A DNA stretch of 64,000 bases from Brevibacterium daeguense (GTDB lineage Bacteria; Actinomycetota; Actinomycetes; Actinomycetales; Brevibacteriaceae). Within the stretch, counting starts at the first letter, position 1. Each line of letters opens with the position of its first letter. Made by a program: the position numbers and the translations under genes. The DNA lies in NCBI RefSeq assembly GCF_021729135.1, contig NZ_JAJTWW010000001.1:62001-126000 (forward strand), written 5' to 3'. Under the pieces are notes generated by a model. That model was not told where the DNA came from, ran no database searches, and saw nothing but the letters and a program-made list of their open reading frames with translations. This document shows, piece by piece, positions 1 through 7,808 of this stretch.

Positions 1-67
1 GCCCGTGGTTCGTGTCGTACCAGTAGCGGCGGCGCGTCGGCCGGACCACCGAGCGGCGGCGGGGCTT

Positions 68-197
68 ACTCCGCCAGGTGGGCGCGCCGGCCGGGGCAGA
101 GCTCCTCGGCGCGGCTCACTCCGTCAGGTGGGCTCACTCCGTCAGGTGGTCATACTCCGCCAGGTGGGCGCGCCGGCCGGGGCAGAGCTCCTCGGCG
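68..197. repeat. Partial duplication of the 3' end of putA
   Basis: A 44-bp sequence at 68-111 recurs at 154-197, 86 bp apart. Between them a 16-bp unit (CACTCCGTCAGGTGGG-like) occurs twice in tandem at 118-149. The copy at 154-197 encodes the last residues of PutA (ELCPGRRAHLAEY), and the 68-111 copy lies beyond the putA stop codon. It looks like a tandem duplication followed by loss of the extra coding copy. No other function is apparent. Confidence 0.8.
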
Positions 198-3100
198 AGC
201 CGATGGAAGTCGCGGCTGGGATTGCCGAACCGATGCAGGGTCATGGAGATCGCCTGCTCCAGCACGAAGTACCGCATCTCCACCCGGCCCGAGGCGGTCA
301 CCGGGTCATCGATGACGGTGACCTCGGGGCGCGCTGCCGCGGCCGTCCTGAGCTCCGGTTCGGCCCGCCCGATGACGCGGATGCGGGCGCCAACCATGTC
401 GTCGCAGTCGCCGCGCTCCACCCGGGCCGCGAACTCCGCGGCGGTCTCCGTGGTCGGCTGGGCCTCACGAGCCGCGGACTGTGAAACCTCACGAGCCGCG
501 GACTGTGCGTCCGCTGCCGGTTCCCCCGACGCCGGCGCGTGTTGGGCGTCGGCTGCCGCCTCCGCGGCGTCGCGCACCTCGATGGGAACGTCGGGCGCCA
601 GCGAGTAGCGCAGAGGAGCCCCCATCACCTCGGCCGCGTGGGCGGTGCGCGTCACGGCGTGGGGCGAGGCGTCGGCGGTGACGCGCACCGTCACCGGGCG
701 CGGCCGGCAGCGGAAGATGTTGGCTTCGGCGCGCAGTCCGGTCGGATCCGCCGGCCTGCCGAAGACCTCGCGATGCACGGCGATGTCGTCGGCTGCCGCC
801 CGCTCGAGCCACCCCGCCGGGGATTCGGCGGTCCGGCCGCCGGCCGCCTCGCTGCCGGCCGCCGCCTCGGCGTCGTGAGACCCTTTGCCCTGGCGGGGAG
901 CGTCGGCCCACGTGCCGAACTGCATGAGGTAGTTCGGCCCGCCCGCCTTCGATCCGAGCCCGACCGAGGATTTCTTCCAGCCGCCGAAGGGCTGACGGCG
1001 CACGATCGCGCCGGTGATGCCGCGGTTGACGTAGACGTTGCCGGCCTGCACCTGGTCGAGCCAGGCGGCGACCTCCCGGGTGTCGAGCGATTGGATGCCG
1101 GCTGTCAGCCCGAAGTCGACCTGGTTCTGCAGCCGGATCGCCTCCGCCAGTGAGTCCGCTCGCATCAGTCCGAGCACGGGTCCGAAGCATTCGGTGAGGT
1201 GGAAGAAGGAGCCCGGCTGCACACCGTCCTTGATGCCCGGGGACCACAGCCGGCCGGAGTCATCGAGCTGCCGCGGTTCGACCAACCAGCTCTCGCCCGG
1301 CTCGAGCGTCGTCAGCGCTCGGTGCAGCTTGTCGGAGGGCTGTTCGGTCAGAGGGCCGACCGTAGCTGACAAGTTCTGCGGCCAGTCGACGACGAGGGAG
1401 GACGCCGCGTCGACCAGCTGCCTGCGGAAGCGCGGGGAGTCGTAGACGGAGCCGACCATGATCGCCAGCGACGCCGCTGAGCACTTCTGCCCGGCGTGAC
1501 CGAATGCGGACTGGACGAGCTCGGTCATCGCCAGGTCACGGTCGGCTGCGGGGGTGATGACCATGGCGTTCTTGCCGGAGGTCTCGGCGCTGATGCGCAG
1601 TCCGGGGTTGAACCGGGCGAACAGCTTCGCCGTCTCCGAGGCGCCCGTGAGCACCACTCGATCGACTCCGGGATGGGCCACCAGCGCCCGGCCGATCGCT
1701 CCCTCGGTGGGCTTGACCAGCTGCAGCACCGCGCGCGGCACTCCGGCCTGCCACAGGCAGTCGACGAGGAGCGCCGAGCAGTGCGGGGTGGGCGAAGAGG
1801 GCTTGTGGATCACCGAGGCGCCCACCGCCAGGGCGGAGACCGTGGAGCCGGTCGGGATCGCGACAGGGAAGTTCCACGGCGGGGTGACCAGAACCAGCGC
1901 ATCGGGGGTGAACTCCGCTCCGGGAATCGCCTCCAGCTCGAGGGCCTGGCCGGCGTAGTAGCGGATGAAGTCGATCGCCTCGGACACCTCCGGGTCGGAC
2001 TGGGCAAGCGTCTTGCCGGCCTCGACGGCCATCGTGGCCAGGAACTCCCCGCGGCGGGCGGCGAAGACGTCCGCGGCGCGCATGAGGATCTCCCCGCGCG
2101 CCCGGGCGCCGAGCGCTCGCCAGGCGGCGGCCGCCTCGCGCCCGGTGGTCACTGCGGCATCGACCGCCTCGGGCGAGGGGAGCGGTGCGGGGGTGGGCCG
2201 AGTGTCGAGCCAGCCCGGAGTGAAGGCCTCGGTGATGAGTGCCGCCGCCCACCGCTGATTGGCGGGCAGGGACGGGTCGGTGTCGGGCTCGTTGACGAAT
2301 TCGCCCAGTCGTGCGTTCGACGTGCAGGGTGCGCTGCGGTCCTGCCGGCGGCGCGGGACCGGTGCAGACTCGCCCTGGGCCACGAGGATCGCGCCCAGGT
2401 CCTCGACCGAGGCGCGGAACCGGTCCTCCTCACGGCGGAACACGGCATTGCCGTTGCGGAGCTCGAAGATGCCCGACATGAAATTCTGATCCGCGGAGTT
2501 CTCCTCCAGCCGCCTCACGAGATAGGAGATCGCGACATCGAACTCCCTGGGGTGAACGGCGGGCACGTACAGCAGCAGTCGGCCGACGTCGGCGCTGACG
2601 GCTGCCGCCTGCTCCGTCGCCATGCCCTGCAGCATCTCGAACTCGACGCGGTCGGCGACCTCGCGGATCTTCGACAGCTCGTGGGCGAAGGCGATGTCGA
2701 ACAGGTTGTGGCCGGCCACCCCGATCCGCAGGCCCCGCATCCGTTCGGGGGTGAACAGCCAGTGCAGCACGCGCTTGTAGTTGGCGTCGGTTGCCTGCTT
2801 GGAGGGGCAGACGGCCGGCTCCCAGCCGGCGATCTCCGCGTGCACGGTCTCCATCGCGAGGTTGGCACCCTTGACCAGCCGGACCTTGATGCCGGCACCG
2901 CCGTCGGCCACGCGCTGCTCGGCGAACGCGGCGAGGCGCTGCATCGCCCCCAGCGCGTCGGGCAGGTAGGCCTGGAGCACGATCCCCGCTTCCAGACCCT
3001 TCAGCTCCGGTTCGGCGAGCAGGCGCATGAATACCTCCAGCGTCAGCTCCAGATCCCCGTACTCCTCCATGTCCAGATTGATGAACCGGCTCCCGCGGTC

Positions 3101-3772
3101 GGCTCGGGCGGCTTCCCGGTAGAGCGGGCGCAGCCGCTCGAGCACGTACTCGACCGAGTCCGCGAAGGCCCACATCGACACCTGTGAGGCGATCGAGGAG
3201 ACCTTGATCGACACATAGTCGACGTCGTCGCGGTCCAGCAGCCGCCGGGTCTCTGCCAGATGGCGGTCGGCCTCCTCCTCGCCGAGCACCGCCTCGCCCA
3301 GCAGGTTGATGTTGAGGCGGTGCCCGTCGGCGCTGAGTCGGGCAACGGCTGCGCCGAAGGGTTGGTCGCGGGCGTCGATGATCATGTGCCCGACCATCGA
3401 GCGGAGCCGAGCGCGCGCCGCTGGGACCACGATCCGGGGCAGCACGGGCGCGAGGGCGGCGCCGGCGCGGATCTGAGCACGGTCGAGCGCCGACATCGTC
3501 TCCGGGGTGAGCTCTGCGATGTCGGTCAGCGCCTCGGCGGCTGCGTGGATGTCGTCCGTGCCCACGACCCGATCGACGAAGCCGACCGTGAAGTCGAGCC
3601 CGTTGGGATCGGAGAGGACGGCGGCCAGGCGGGCGGCCGAGGGATGCCGGTGGTTCTTCTGCCCGGCTGAGGCCGCCGAGATCCGCAGCCAGCGGCGGAC
3701 GGTTGCGACCGCGGTGTCGACGACCTGCTGCAGTTCATCGGTGGTGCGGGCGGAACCGGGGTTGACGAGCAT
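134..3772 (-). CDS. putA: Bifunctional proline dehydrogenase / L-glutamate-gamma-semialdehyde dehydrogenase PutA
   Basis: Oxidises proline to P5C with FAD and then glutamate semialdehyde to glutamate with NAD. The 1,212-residue product has the proline dehydrogenase barrel in roughly the first 480 residues (VRLVKGANLAMETVHAEI and the later SKQATDANYKRVLHW are typical). The aldehyde dehydrogenase half follows, with TPPWNFPVAIPTGS, the general-base Glu in ISAETSGKNAMV and the catalytic Cys in GHAGQKCSAAS. An Ala-rich linker of about 100 residues precedes a C-terminal piece ending RYFVLEQAISMTLHRFGNPSRDF, as at the end of other long PutAs. There is no N-terminal DNA-binding domain. The ATG at 3772 starts MLVNPGS. 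The gene is divergent from the regulator at 3944, which is therefore its likely controller (inference). Confidence 0.96.
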   Translation of the reverse strand: MLVNPGSARTTDELQQVVDTAVATVRRWLRISAASAGQKNHRHPSAARLAAVLSDPNGLDFTVGFVDRVVGTDDIHAAAEALTDIAELTPETMSALDRAQIRAGAALAPVLPRIVVPAARARLRSMVGHMIIDARDQPFGAAVARLSADGHRLNINLLGEAVLGEEEADRHLAETRRLLDRDDVDYVSIKVSSIASQVSMWAFADSVEYVLERLRPLYREAARADRGSRFINLDMEEYGDLELTLEVFMRLLAEPELKGLEAGIVLQAYLPDALGAMQRLAAFAEQRVADGGAGIKVRLVKGANLAMETVHAEIAGWEPAVCPSKQATDANYKRVLHWLFTPERMRGLRIGVAGHNLFDIAFAHELSKIREVADRVEFEMLQGMATEQAAAVSADVGRLLLYVPAVHPREFDVAISYLVRRLEENSADQNFMSGIFELRNGNAVFRREEDRFRASVEDLGAILVAQGESAPVPRRRQDRSAPCTSNARLGEFVNEPDTDPSLPANQRWAAALITEAFTPGWLDTRPTPAPLPSPEAVDAAVTTGREAAAAWRALGARARGEILMRAADVFAARRGEFLATMAVEAGKTLAQSDPEVSEAIDFIRYYAGQALELEAIPGAEFTPDALVLVTPPWNFPVAIPTGSTVSALAVGASVIHKPSSPTPHCSALLVDCLWQAGVPRAVLQLVKPTEGAIGRALVAHPGVDRVVLTGASETAKLFARFNPGLRISAETSGKNAMVITPAADRDLAMTELVQSAFGHAGQKCSAASLAIMVGSVYDSPRFRRQLVDAASSLVVDWPQNLSATVGPLTEQPSDKLHRALTTLEPGESWLVEPRQLDDSGRLWSPGIKDGVQPGSFFHLTECFGPVLGLMRADSLAEAIRLQNQVDFGLTAGIQSLDTREVAAWLDQVQAGNVYVNRGITGAIVRRQPFGGWKKSSVGLGSKAGGPNYLMQFGTWADAPRQGKGSHDAEAAAGSEAAGGRTAESPAGWLERAAADDIAVHREVFGRPADPTGLRAEANIFRCRPRPVTVRVTADASPHAVTRTAHAAEVMGAPLRYSLAPDVPIEVRDAAEAAADAQHAPASGEPAADAQSAAREVSQSAAREAQPTTETAAEFAARVERGDCDDMVGARIRVIGRAEPELRTAAAARPEVTVIDDPVTASGRVEMRYFVLEQAISMTLHRFGNPSRDFHRLAEELCPGRRAHLAEYDHLTE

Positions 3773-3943
3773 GGGAGCCTCCGTGACGGCGGGACCGGCA
3801 TTCGCAGCGGCGATCGGTGAGACGGCGTGCGCCGTTGTCGACCAGTGTCCTCCGAACTGCCGGCCGGAGGGAGGGCGCGAGTGACTTACACCACATACAA
3901 TGATTCGGAAGTGATGTTCGAGGCCTGGGGAGGTTGGGTGCCG

Positions 3944-5569
3944 ATGGCGGGGCGGCGTGTCAGCACCGAGCTGAGAGAGAATGCCTGTGCTCGAGTGCGG
4001 GAAGGGAGCGCTCCCGCCGAGGTGGCCGTGAGCCTGGGCGTCTCAGTGGCCTCGGTGCGGCGCTGGGTCGCTCGCGCCGCGGTGGGCGAATCCCTGGGGG
4101 ACCGCCCGCGACAGGGGCGGCCTCGGATCCAGGACACGGCTGATCAGGTCGTGTCCGCCGTGCTGGCGACGGCCGGGCCGAGGATCGACTCGTCCGACTA
4201 CTCGACACGAGCTGTTGCGCTCGCCACCGGTCTGAGTCAGAGCGTCGTCGCCCGGTCCATGAAGTCGCTGTCGGTCCCGCCCGCCCCTCCGACCGCCGAA
4301 CTCAGGCTCATCGCAGCCTGGTTCCCGGTCCTCGTGGTGGGAACGGCGGAGCTTCCCGCTGCTTCCGGGCTGCGGCACGACGTCGCGCGGGAGCGGGCCC
4401 GCTCGGCGAGGTCGTTCAGCCGTCGCGGTGCTGGCGTCGTGTCCGCGCTCCGGAGCGGAGGACTCGCCCGGTGGGAGCAGCGCTCGAGCGATCCCGACGG
4501 CCGCGAGATCCCGCGGATGATCGAGGAGCTCGGGACACGGTCGCGAGCCGAGCGCGTCATCGCCTTCGACCCGCACCGCCTGCTCGCCCCGGGCGCGCAG
4601 CAGCGGCCGCGCCACGACCGGGAGGGGCGCCGGGTGCCCGCGGAGTCGGACCTCGGCGGGACCATCGAGTGGAGGCTGCACAGCGGCTGGGAGGGGTTTC
4701 TCGCCGAAGTGCGCGAGGAGCTGAGCACGACGCTCGACATTCCGGGATCGCTGCTGAGGACCCTGTCGTCAGATGTGCCCCGTGGGCTGGAGCGACTGGC
4801 GTGGCCCGTCGGGATGTCGGATCGGCCGTCCACCGGATTCAAGAGTTCTGACTCGGCAGGCCCGGTGCCCGATTCCCGCTGGCTGCCGCGGGAGAACCTG
4901 TCCTTGACGGAGCAGCTCGCCCTCGCGCTGCGCCAGGAGATCATCGACTCCGGGTACCGTGCCGGTGATCGGATCCGAGCCTCGCACCTCGCTTCACGCC
5001 TGGAGCTGCCCCGGGCGGCGATCGAGGCGGCCCTGCGGCGGATGATCGACGATGAGCTCCTGGACGGATCGCGCGAAAGTGTCCGCATCCCGACCGTGAC
5101 GGCGGCGGACGTGATCGACCTCTACGCTGCACGCCAGGCACTCGGCATCGTGCTGCTGCGCGCGCTCGCGGCGCGCCCCAGACGTCATCTCGTGCCGGTG
5201 CGGCAGGCGCTGCACCGCGTCGAGACGGTTGTCCGGAGCCGCCGGGGCACCGAGGTCGACGACGCCGACCTGCGGTTCCAGCAGGAGCTGGCGCGTGCCT
5301 CGGGGCTGGAGCAGACCGCACGCTCCTTCGAGTCGCTGACCCTCCGTCTGCGGATGTACATCTCGGTGCTGCTCCTCGACTACACCCCTGCCGCCGAGCG
5401 CATCGTCCTCGACGACCGGCGCATCGTCCGCGCTCTCGAATCAGGGGATTCCGCGGCCGCCGAGGAGGCATGGCGGGGCAAGCTCGACAACGCAGTCCGG
5501 CACATGGCGGGAATCGCCCAGCACCGGGGATTCGACGTGGCGCTGTGGACCCGTCTGACCGCCGGCTGA
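3944..5569 (+). CDS. Multi-HTH transcriptional regulator: transposase-like HTHs fused to a GntR/FCD-like module
   Basis: The N-terminal ~100 residues hold two helix-turn-helix units like those of IS630-type transposases (AEVAVSLGVSVASVRRWV, then a basic GDRPRQGRPRI linker and ALATGLSQSVVARSM). A middle region of about 200 residues (starting near LRLIAAWFPVLVVG) is unrecognised. The C-terminal ~230 residues resemble a GntR winged helix (LTEQLALALRQEIIDSGYRAGDRI, then LASRLELPRAAIEAALRRM) plus an all-helical FCD ligand domain. The usual FCD metal ligands appear changed: Gln in DLRFQQELA and Asp-Asp in LDDRRIVRAL replace His. I chose the ATG at 3944 because GGGGAGG lies at 3927-3933; ATG 3914 and further upstream starts are possible. 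A TACAAT box is at 3896-3901. Divergent from putA, so possibly its regulator. Confidence 0.75.
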   Translation: MAGRRVSTELRENACARVREGSAPAEVAVSLGVSVASVRRWVARAAVGESLGDRPRQGRPRIQDTADQVVSAVLATAGPRIDSSDYSTRAVALATGLSQSVVARSMKSLSVPPAPPTAELRLIAAWFPVLVVGTAELPAASGLRHDVARERARSARSFSRRGAGVVSALRSGGLARWEQRSSDPDGREIPRMIEELGTRSRAERVIAFDPHRLLAPGAQQRPRHDREGRRVPAESDLGGTIEWRLHSGWEGFLAEVREELSTTLDIPGSLLRTLSSDVPRGLERLAWPVGMSDRPSTGFKSSDSAGPVPDSRWLPRENLSLTEQLALALRQEIIDSGYRAGDRIRASHLASRLELPRAAIEAALRRMIDDELLDGSRESVRIPTVTAADVIDLYAARQALGIVLLRALAARPRRHLVPVRQALHRVETVVRSRRGTEVDDADLRFQQELARASGLEQTARSFESLTLRLRMYISVLLLDYTPAAERIVLDDRRIVRALESGDSAAAEEAWRGKLDNAVRHMAGIAQHRGFDVALWTRLTAG

Positions 5570-5631
5570 TGCACGTGACCGAGCCACGAGCCCGACGATC
5601 AGCGAAGGTGGCGCGGAGCGCGGGATCGTCT

Positions 5632-5728
5632 GCTAGAACTGTTCTCGAACAGACCTGTTCCCCAACAGAACTGTTTCCGGACAGGCCTGTTTCGGGACAG
5701 ACTTGTTTCCGGACAGCCCTGTTTCCCG
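5632..5728. promoter_or_regulatory. Array of six palindromic operator-like units upstream of the acetoacetyl-CoA synthetase gene
   Basis: Six units of 16-17 bp run head to tail with no spacers, starting at 5632, 5648, 5664, 5681, 5697 and 5713. Five have the core ACAG-NN-CTGT (one CTGT reads TTGT), and the first is a variant centred on AGAACTGTTCT. C/G-rich linkers (CCCC, CCGG, CGGG, CCGG, CCCG) separate them. The array ends 64 bp before the ATG at 5793. Regular palindromes about 1.5 helical turns apart suggest cooperative binding of a dimeric regulator; which one is unknown. It is not a CRISPR array because there are no unique spacers. Confidence 0.75.
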
Positions 5729-5792
5729 CGGCGGTGCGACCGGCCCCGCGGGGCCCGGCCCAGCACTTCCCGACGACGTGAAGGAACCTTCC

Positions 5793-7808
5793 ATGACCGA
5801 GCGAACCGTTCTCTGGACCCCACCGCCGGAGAGGGTCGAGCACAGCGAACTCCGGCGCTATCAGCAGTGGCTCGAGCGCGAGCACGGGGTTCGGACGACC
5901 ACTTACCAGGACCTGCTCGACTGGTCGGTGGAGAACATCGAGCAGTTCTGGGAGACGATGTGGACGTTCTTCGGCGTCGTCGGCGACCGCGGCACGGGAC
6001 CCGCGCTGGTGGGCGACACCATGCCGGACGTCCGCTGGTTCCCCGGCGCGAGCTGCAACTACGCCGAGAATGTCCTACGACACGCCATCACCCGGCCCCA
6101 CGCAGAGGCGATCGTCGGTCTGCACGAGGACGACCGCCGGGAATCCTTCTCCTGGAAGGAGCTCAACGGCCGGGTGGGCGCGCTTGCGGACTGGCTGCGC
6201 GACCACGGCGTCGAACCCGGCGACACCGTGTGCGCCGTGCTGCCGAACATCCCGCAGGCCGCGGAGGCCCTGCTGGCCTGTGCCGCCGTCGGTGCCGTCT
6301 GGTCCGTCGTGAGCCCGGACTTCGGCGTCCAGGGAATCGCCGACCGGTTCGCCCAGATCGAGCCGAAGGTGCTGCTGACGGTCGACGGCTACCGCTTCAA
6401 CGGCCGACTGCTGGAGATGACCGGCACCGTCCCCGAGCTGCTGACAGCGCTGCCCACTGTCGAGCACCACATCCTCGTCGATCAGCTGCCCGTCGCCGCA
6501 GACGGCATTCGCCCGGGCAGCTCGACCACGCTGTACTCCGAGATCGTCGCCCGGCACATCGACCCGGTCTTCGAGGACGTCGAGTTCTCCCACCCCCTCT
6601 GGGTCCTCTACTCCTCCGGCACCACTGGACGGCCCAAGGGGATCGTCCATGGACACGGCGGGGTCGTGCTCGAAGCGCTCAAAGCCAACGCCCTGCAGCA
6701 GGAGGCACGCGAGGGCGGCCGGCACTACTCGGCGGTGTCGACGACATGGGTGGTGTGGAACCTCCTCGTCAACTCGCTGCTGGTCGGCGCGACGATCGTG
6801 ACCTACGACGGCTCGCCCGTGTTCGAGGTGCCCGACAAGCAGCTCGAGATCTGCGCCCAGGAGAAGGTGACCAATTTCGGGACCGGAGCGGCGATCCTGT
6901 CGATGATCGAGAAGTCCGGGGTGTCGCCCGCAGCGCGCTACAATTTCTCTCACCTGCAGTCGATCCTCTCGACCGGCTCCCCGCTTCCCGATTCGACGTG
7001 GGACTGGGTCTACGCCAACGTCAAGGAGGACCTCCACCTGGGCTCGGACTCCGGGGGCACGGACATCGCCACCGGGTTCATCGGCTCGAACCCCTTCGAC
7101 CCGATCGTGCGCGGTGAGCTCCAGGGCGCCTATCTGGCCGTCGCCGCGGAGGCATTCGACTCCGACGGCCGGCCGGTGGTCGGTGAGCTCGGCGAATTCG
7201 TCGTCACCAAGCCGATGCCGTCGATGCCGGTGAAGTTCTGGGACGACCCCACCGGGGAGCGCTACCGGTCGGCCTACTTCGATGTGTTCCCGGGAGTCTG
7301 GCGCCACGGCGACTGGGTGACGAAGCTGCCCGGTGGGCAGTATGTCATCCACGGCCGCTCCGACTCCACCATCAACCGCGGCGGGATCCGAATGGGCTCC
7401 GCCGATATCACCCAGGCTGTCGACACCGTTGCAGGGGTGCAGGCCTCGATGGTGATCGGAGCCGAGCTGCCCGGGGGTGACTACTACATGCCGCTCTTCG
7501 TGGTTCCGAAGCCCGGCATCGAGGTCGACGACGAGCTCCGCGCCGCGATCGTGGCGCGCATTCGGGAGCGTCTCTCGCCGCGCTACGTTCCCGACGAGAT
7601 CATCGCTGCTCCCGCAGTGCCGACCACCCGCACCGGCAAGCTCATGGAGATCCCGATCAAGCAGATCTTCCAGGGAGCTCCGAGCGACAGCGTCAACCGG
7701 GGGACCGCTGCCGACCCGGACGTCCTCGACTGGTACGTGGACCTCGCCCGTTCCTTCGCCGAGACCCGATCGCCGGAGAAGAGCCCCGCAGACCGAGAGC
7801 ACTCGTGA
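5793..7808 (+). CDS. Acetoacetate--CoA ligase (acetoacetyl-CoA synthetase)
   Basis: Activates acetoacetate to acetoacetyl-CoA via an adenylate, feeding ketone-body or PHB-derived carbon into central metabolism. The 671-residue length fits the AACS subfamily of the ANL superfamily. The adenylation motif YSSGTTGRPKGIVHGHGG sits near residue 272, and GGVRMGSAD-like (RGGIRMGSADI) and TRTGKLMEIPIKQ near the C-terminus carry the hinge and catalytic Lys. The N-terminus (RYQQWLEREHG, YQDLLDWSVENIEQFW) is the AACS/ACS type. The start is set by AAGGAA at 5781-5786 before ATG 5793; the frame is open further upstream but that would run through the repeat array. Its stop directly abuts the stop of the convergent surface-protein gene. 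Control by the array upstream is likely. Confidence 0.93.
   Translation: MTERTVLWTPPPERVEHSELRRYQQWLEREHGVRTTTYQDLLDWSVENIEQFWETMWTFFGVVGDRGTGPALVGDTMPDVRWFPGASCNYAENVLRHAITRPHAEAIVGLHEDDRRESFSWKELNGRVGALADWLRDHGVEPGDTVCAVLPNIPQAAEALLACAAVGAVWSVVSPDFGVQGIADRFAQIEPKVLLTVDGYRFNGRLLEMTGTVPELLTALPTVEHHILVDQLPVAADGIRPGSSTTLYSEIVARHIDPVFEDVEFSHPLWVLYSSGTTGRPKGIVHGHGGVVLEALKANALQQEAREGGRHYSAVSTTWVVWNLLVNSLLVGATIVTYDGSPVFEVPDKQLEICAQEKVTNFGTGAAILSMIEKSGVSPAARYNFSHLQSILSTGSPLPDSTWDWVYANVKEDLHLGSDSGGTDIATGFIGSNPFDPIVRGELQGAYLAVAAEAFDSDGRPVVGELGEFVVTKPMPSMPVKFWDDPTGERYRSAYFDVFPGVWRHGDWVTKLPGGQYVIHGRSDSTINRGGIRMGSADITQAVDTVAGVQASMVIGAELPGGDYYMPLFVVPKPGIEVDDELRAAIVARIRERLSPRYVPDEIIAAPAVPTTRTGKLMEIPIKQIFQGAPSDSVNRGTAADPDVLDWYVDLARSFAETRSPEKSPADREHS

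Noticed and set aside
5632-5728. CRISPR array
   Set aside because: Units are 16-17 bp, abut directly with no spacers, and no cas genes are present.
6075-7802. 575-codon minus-strand frame over the acetoacetyl-CoA synthetase gene
   Set aside because: Translation is His/Arg/Gly-rich with no domain; it mirrors a clear enzyme gene.
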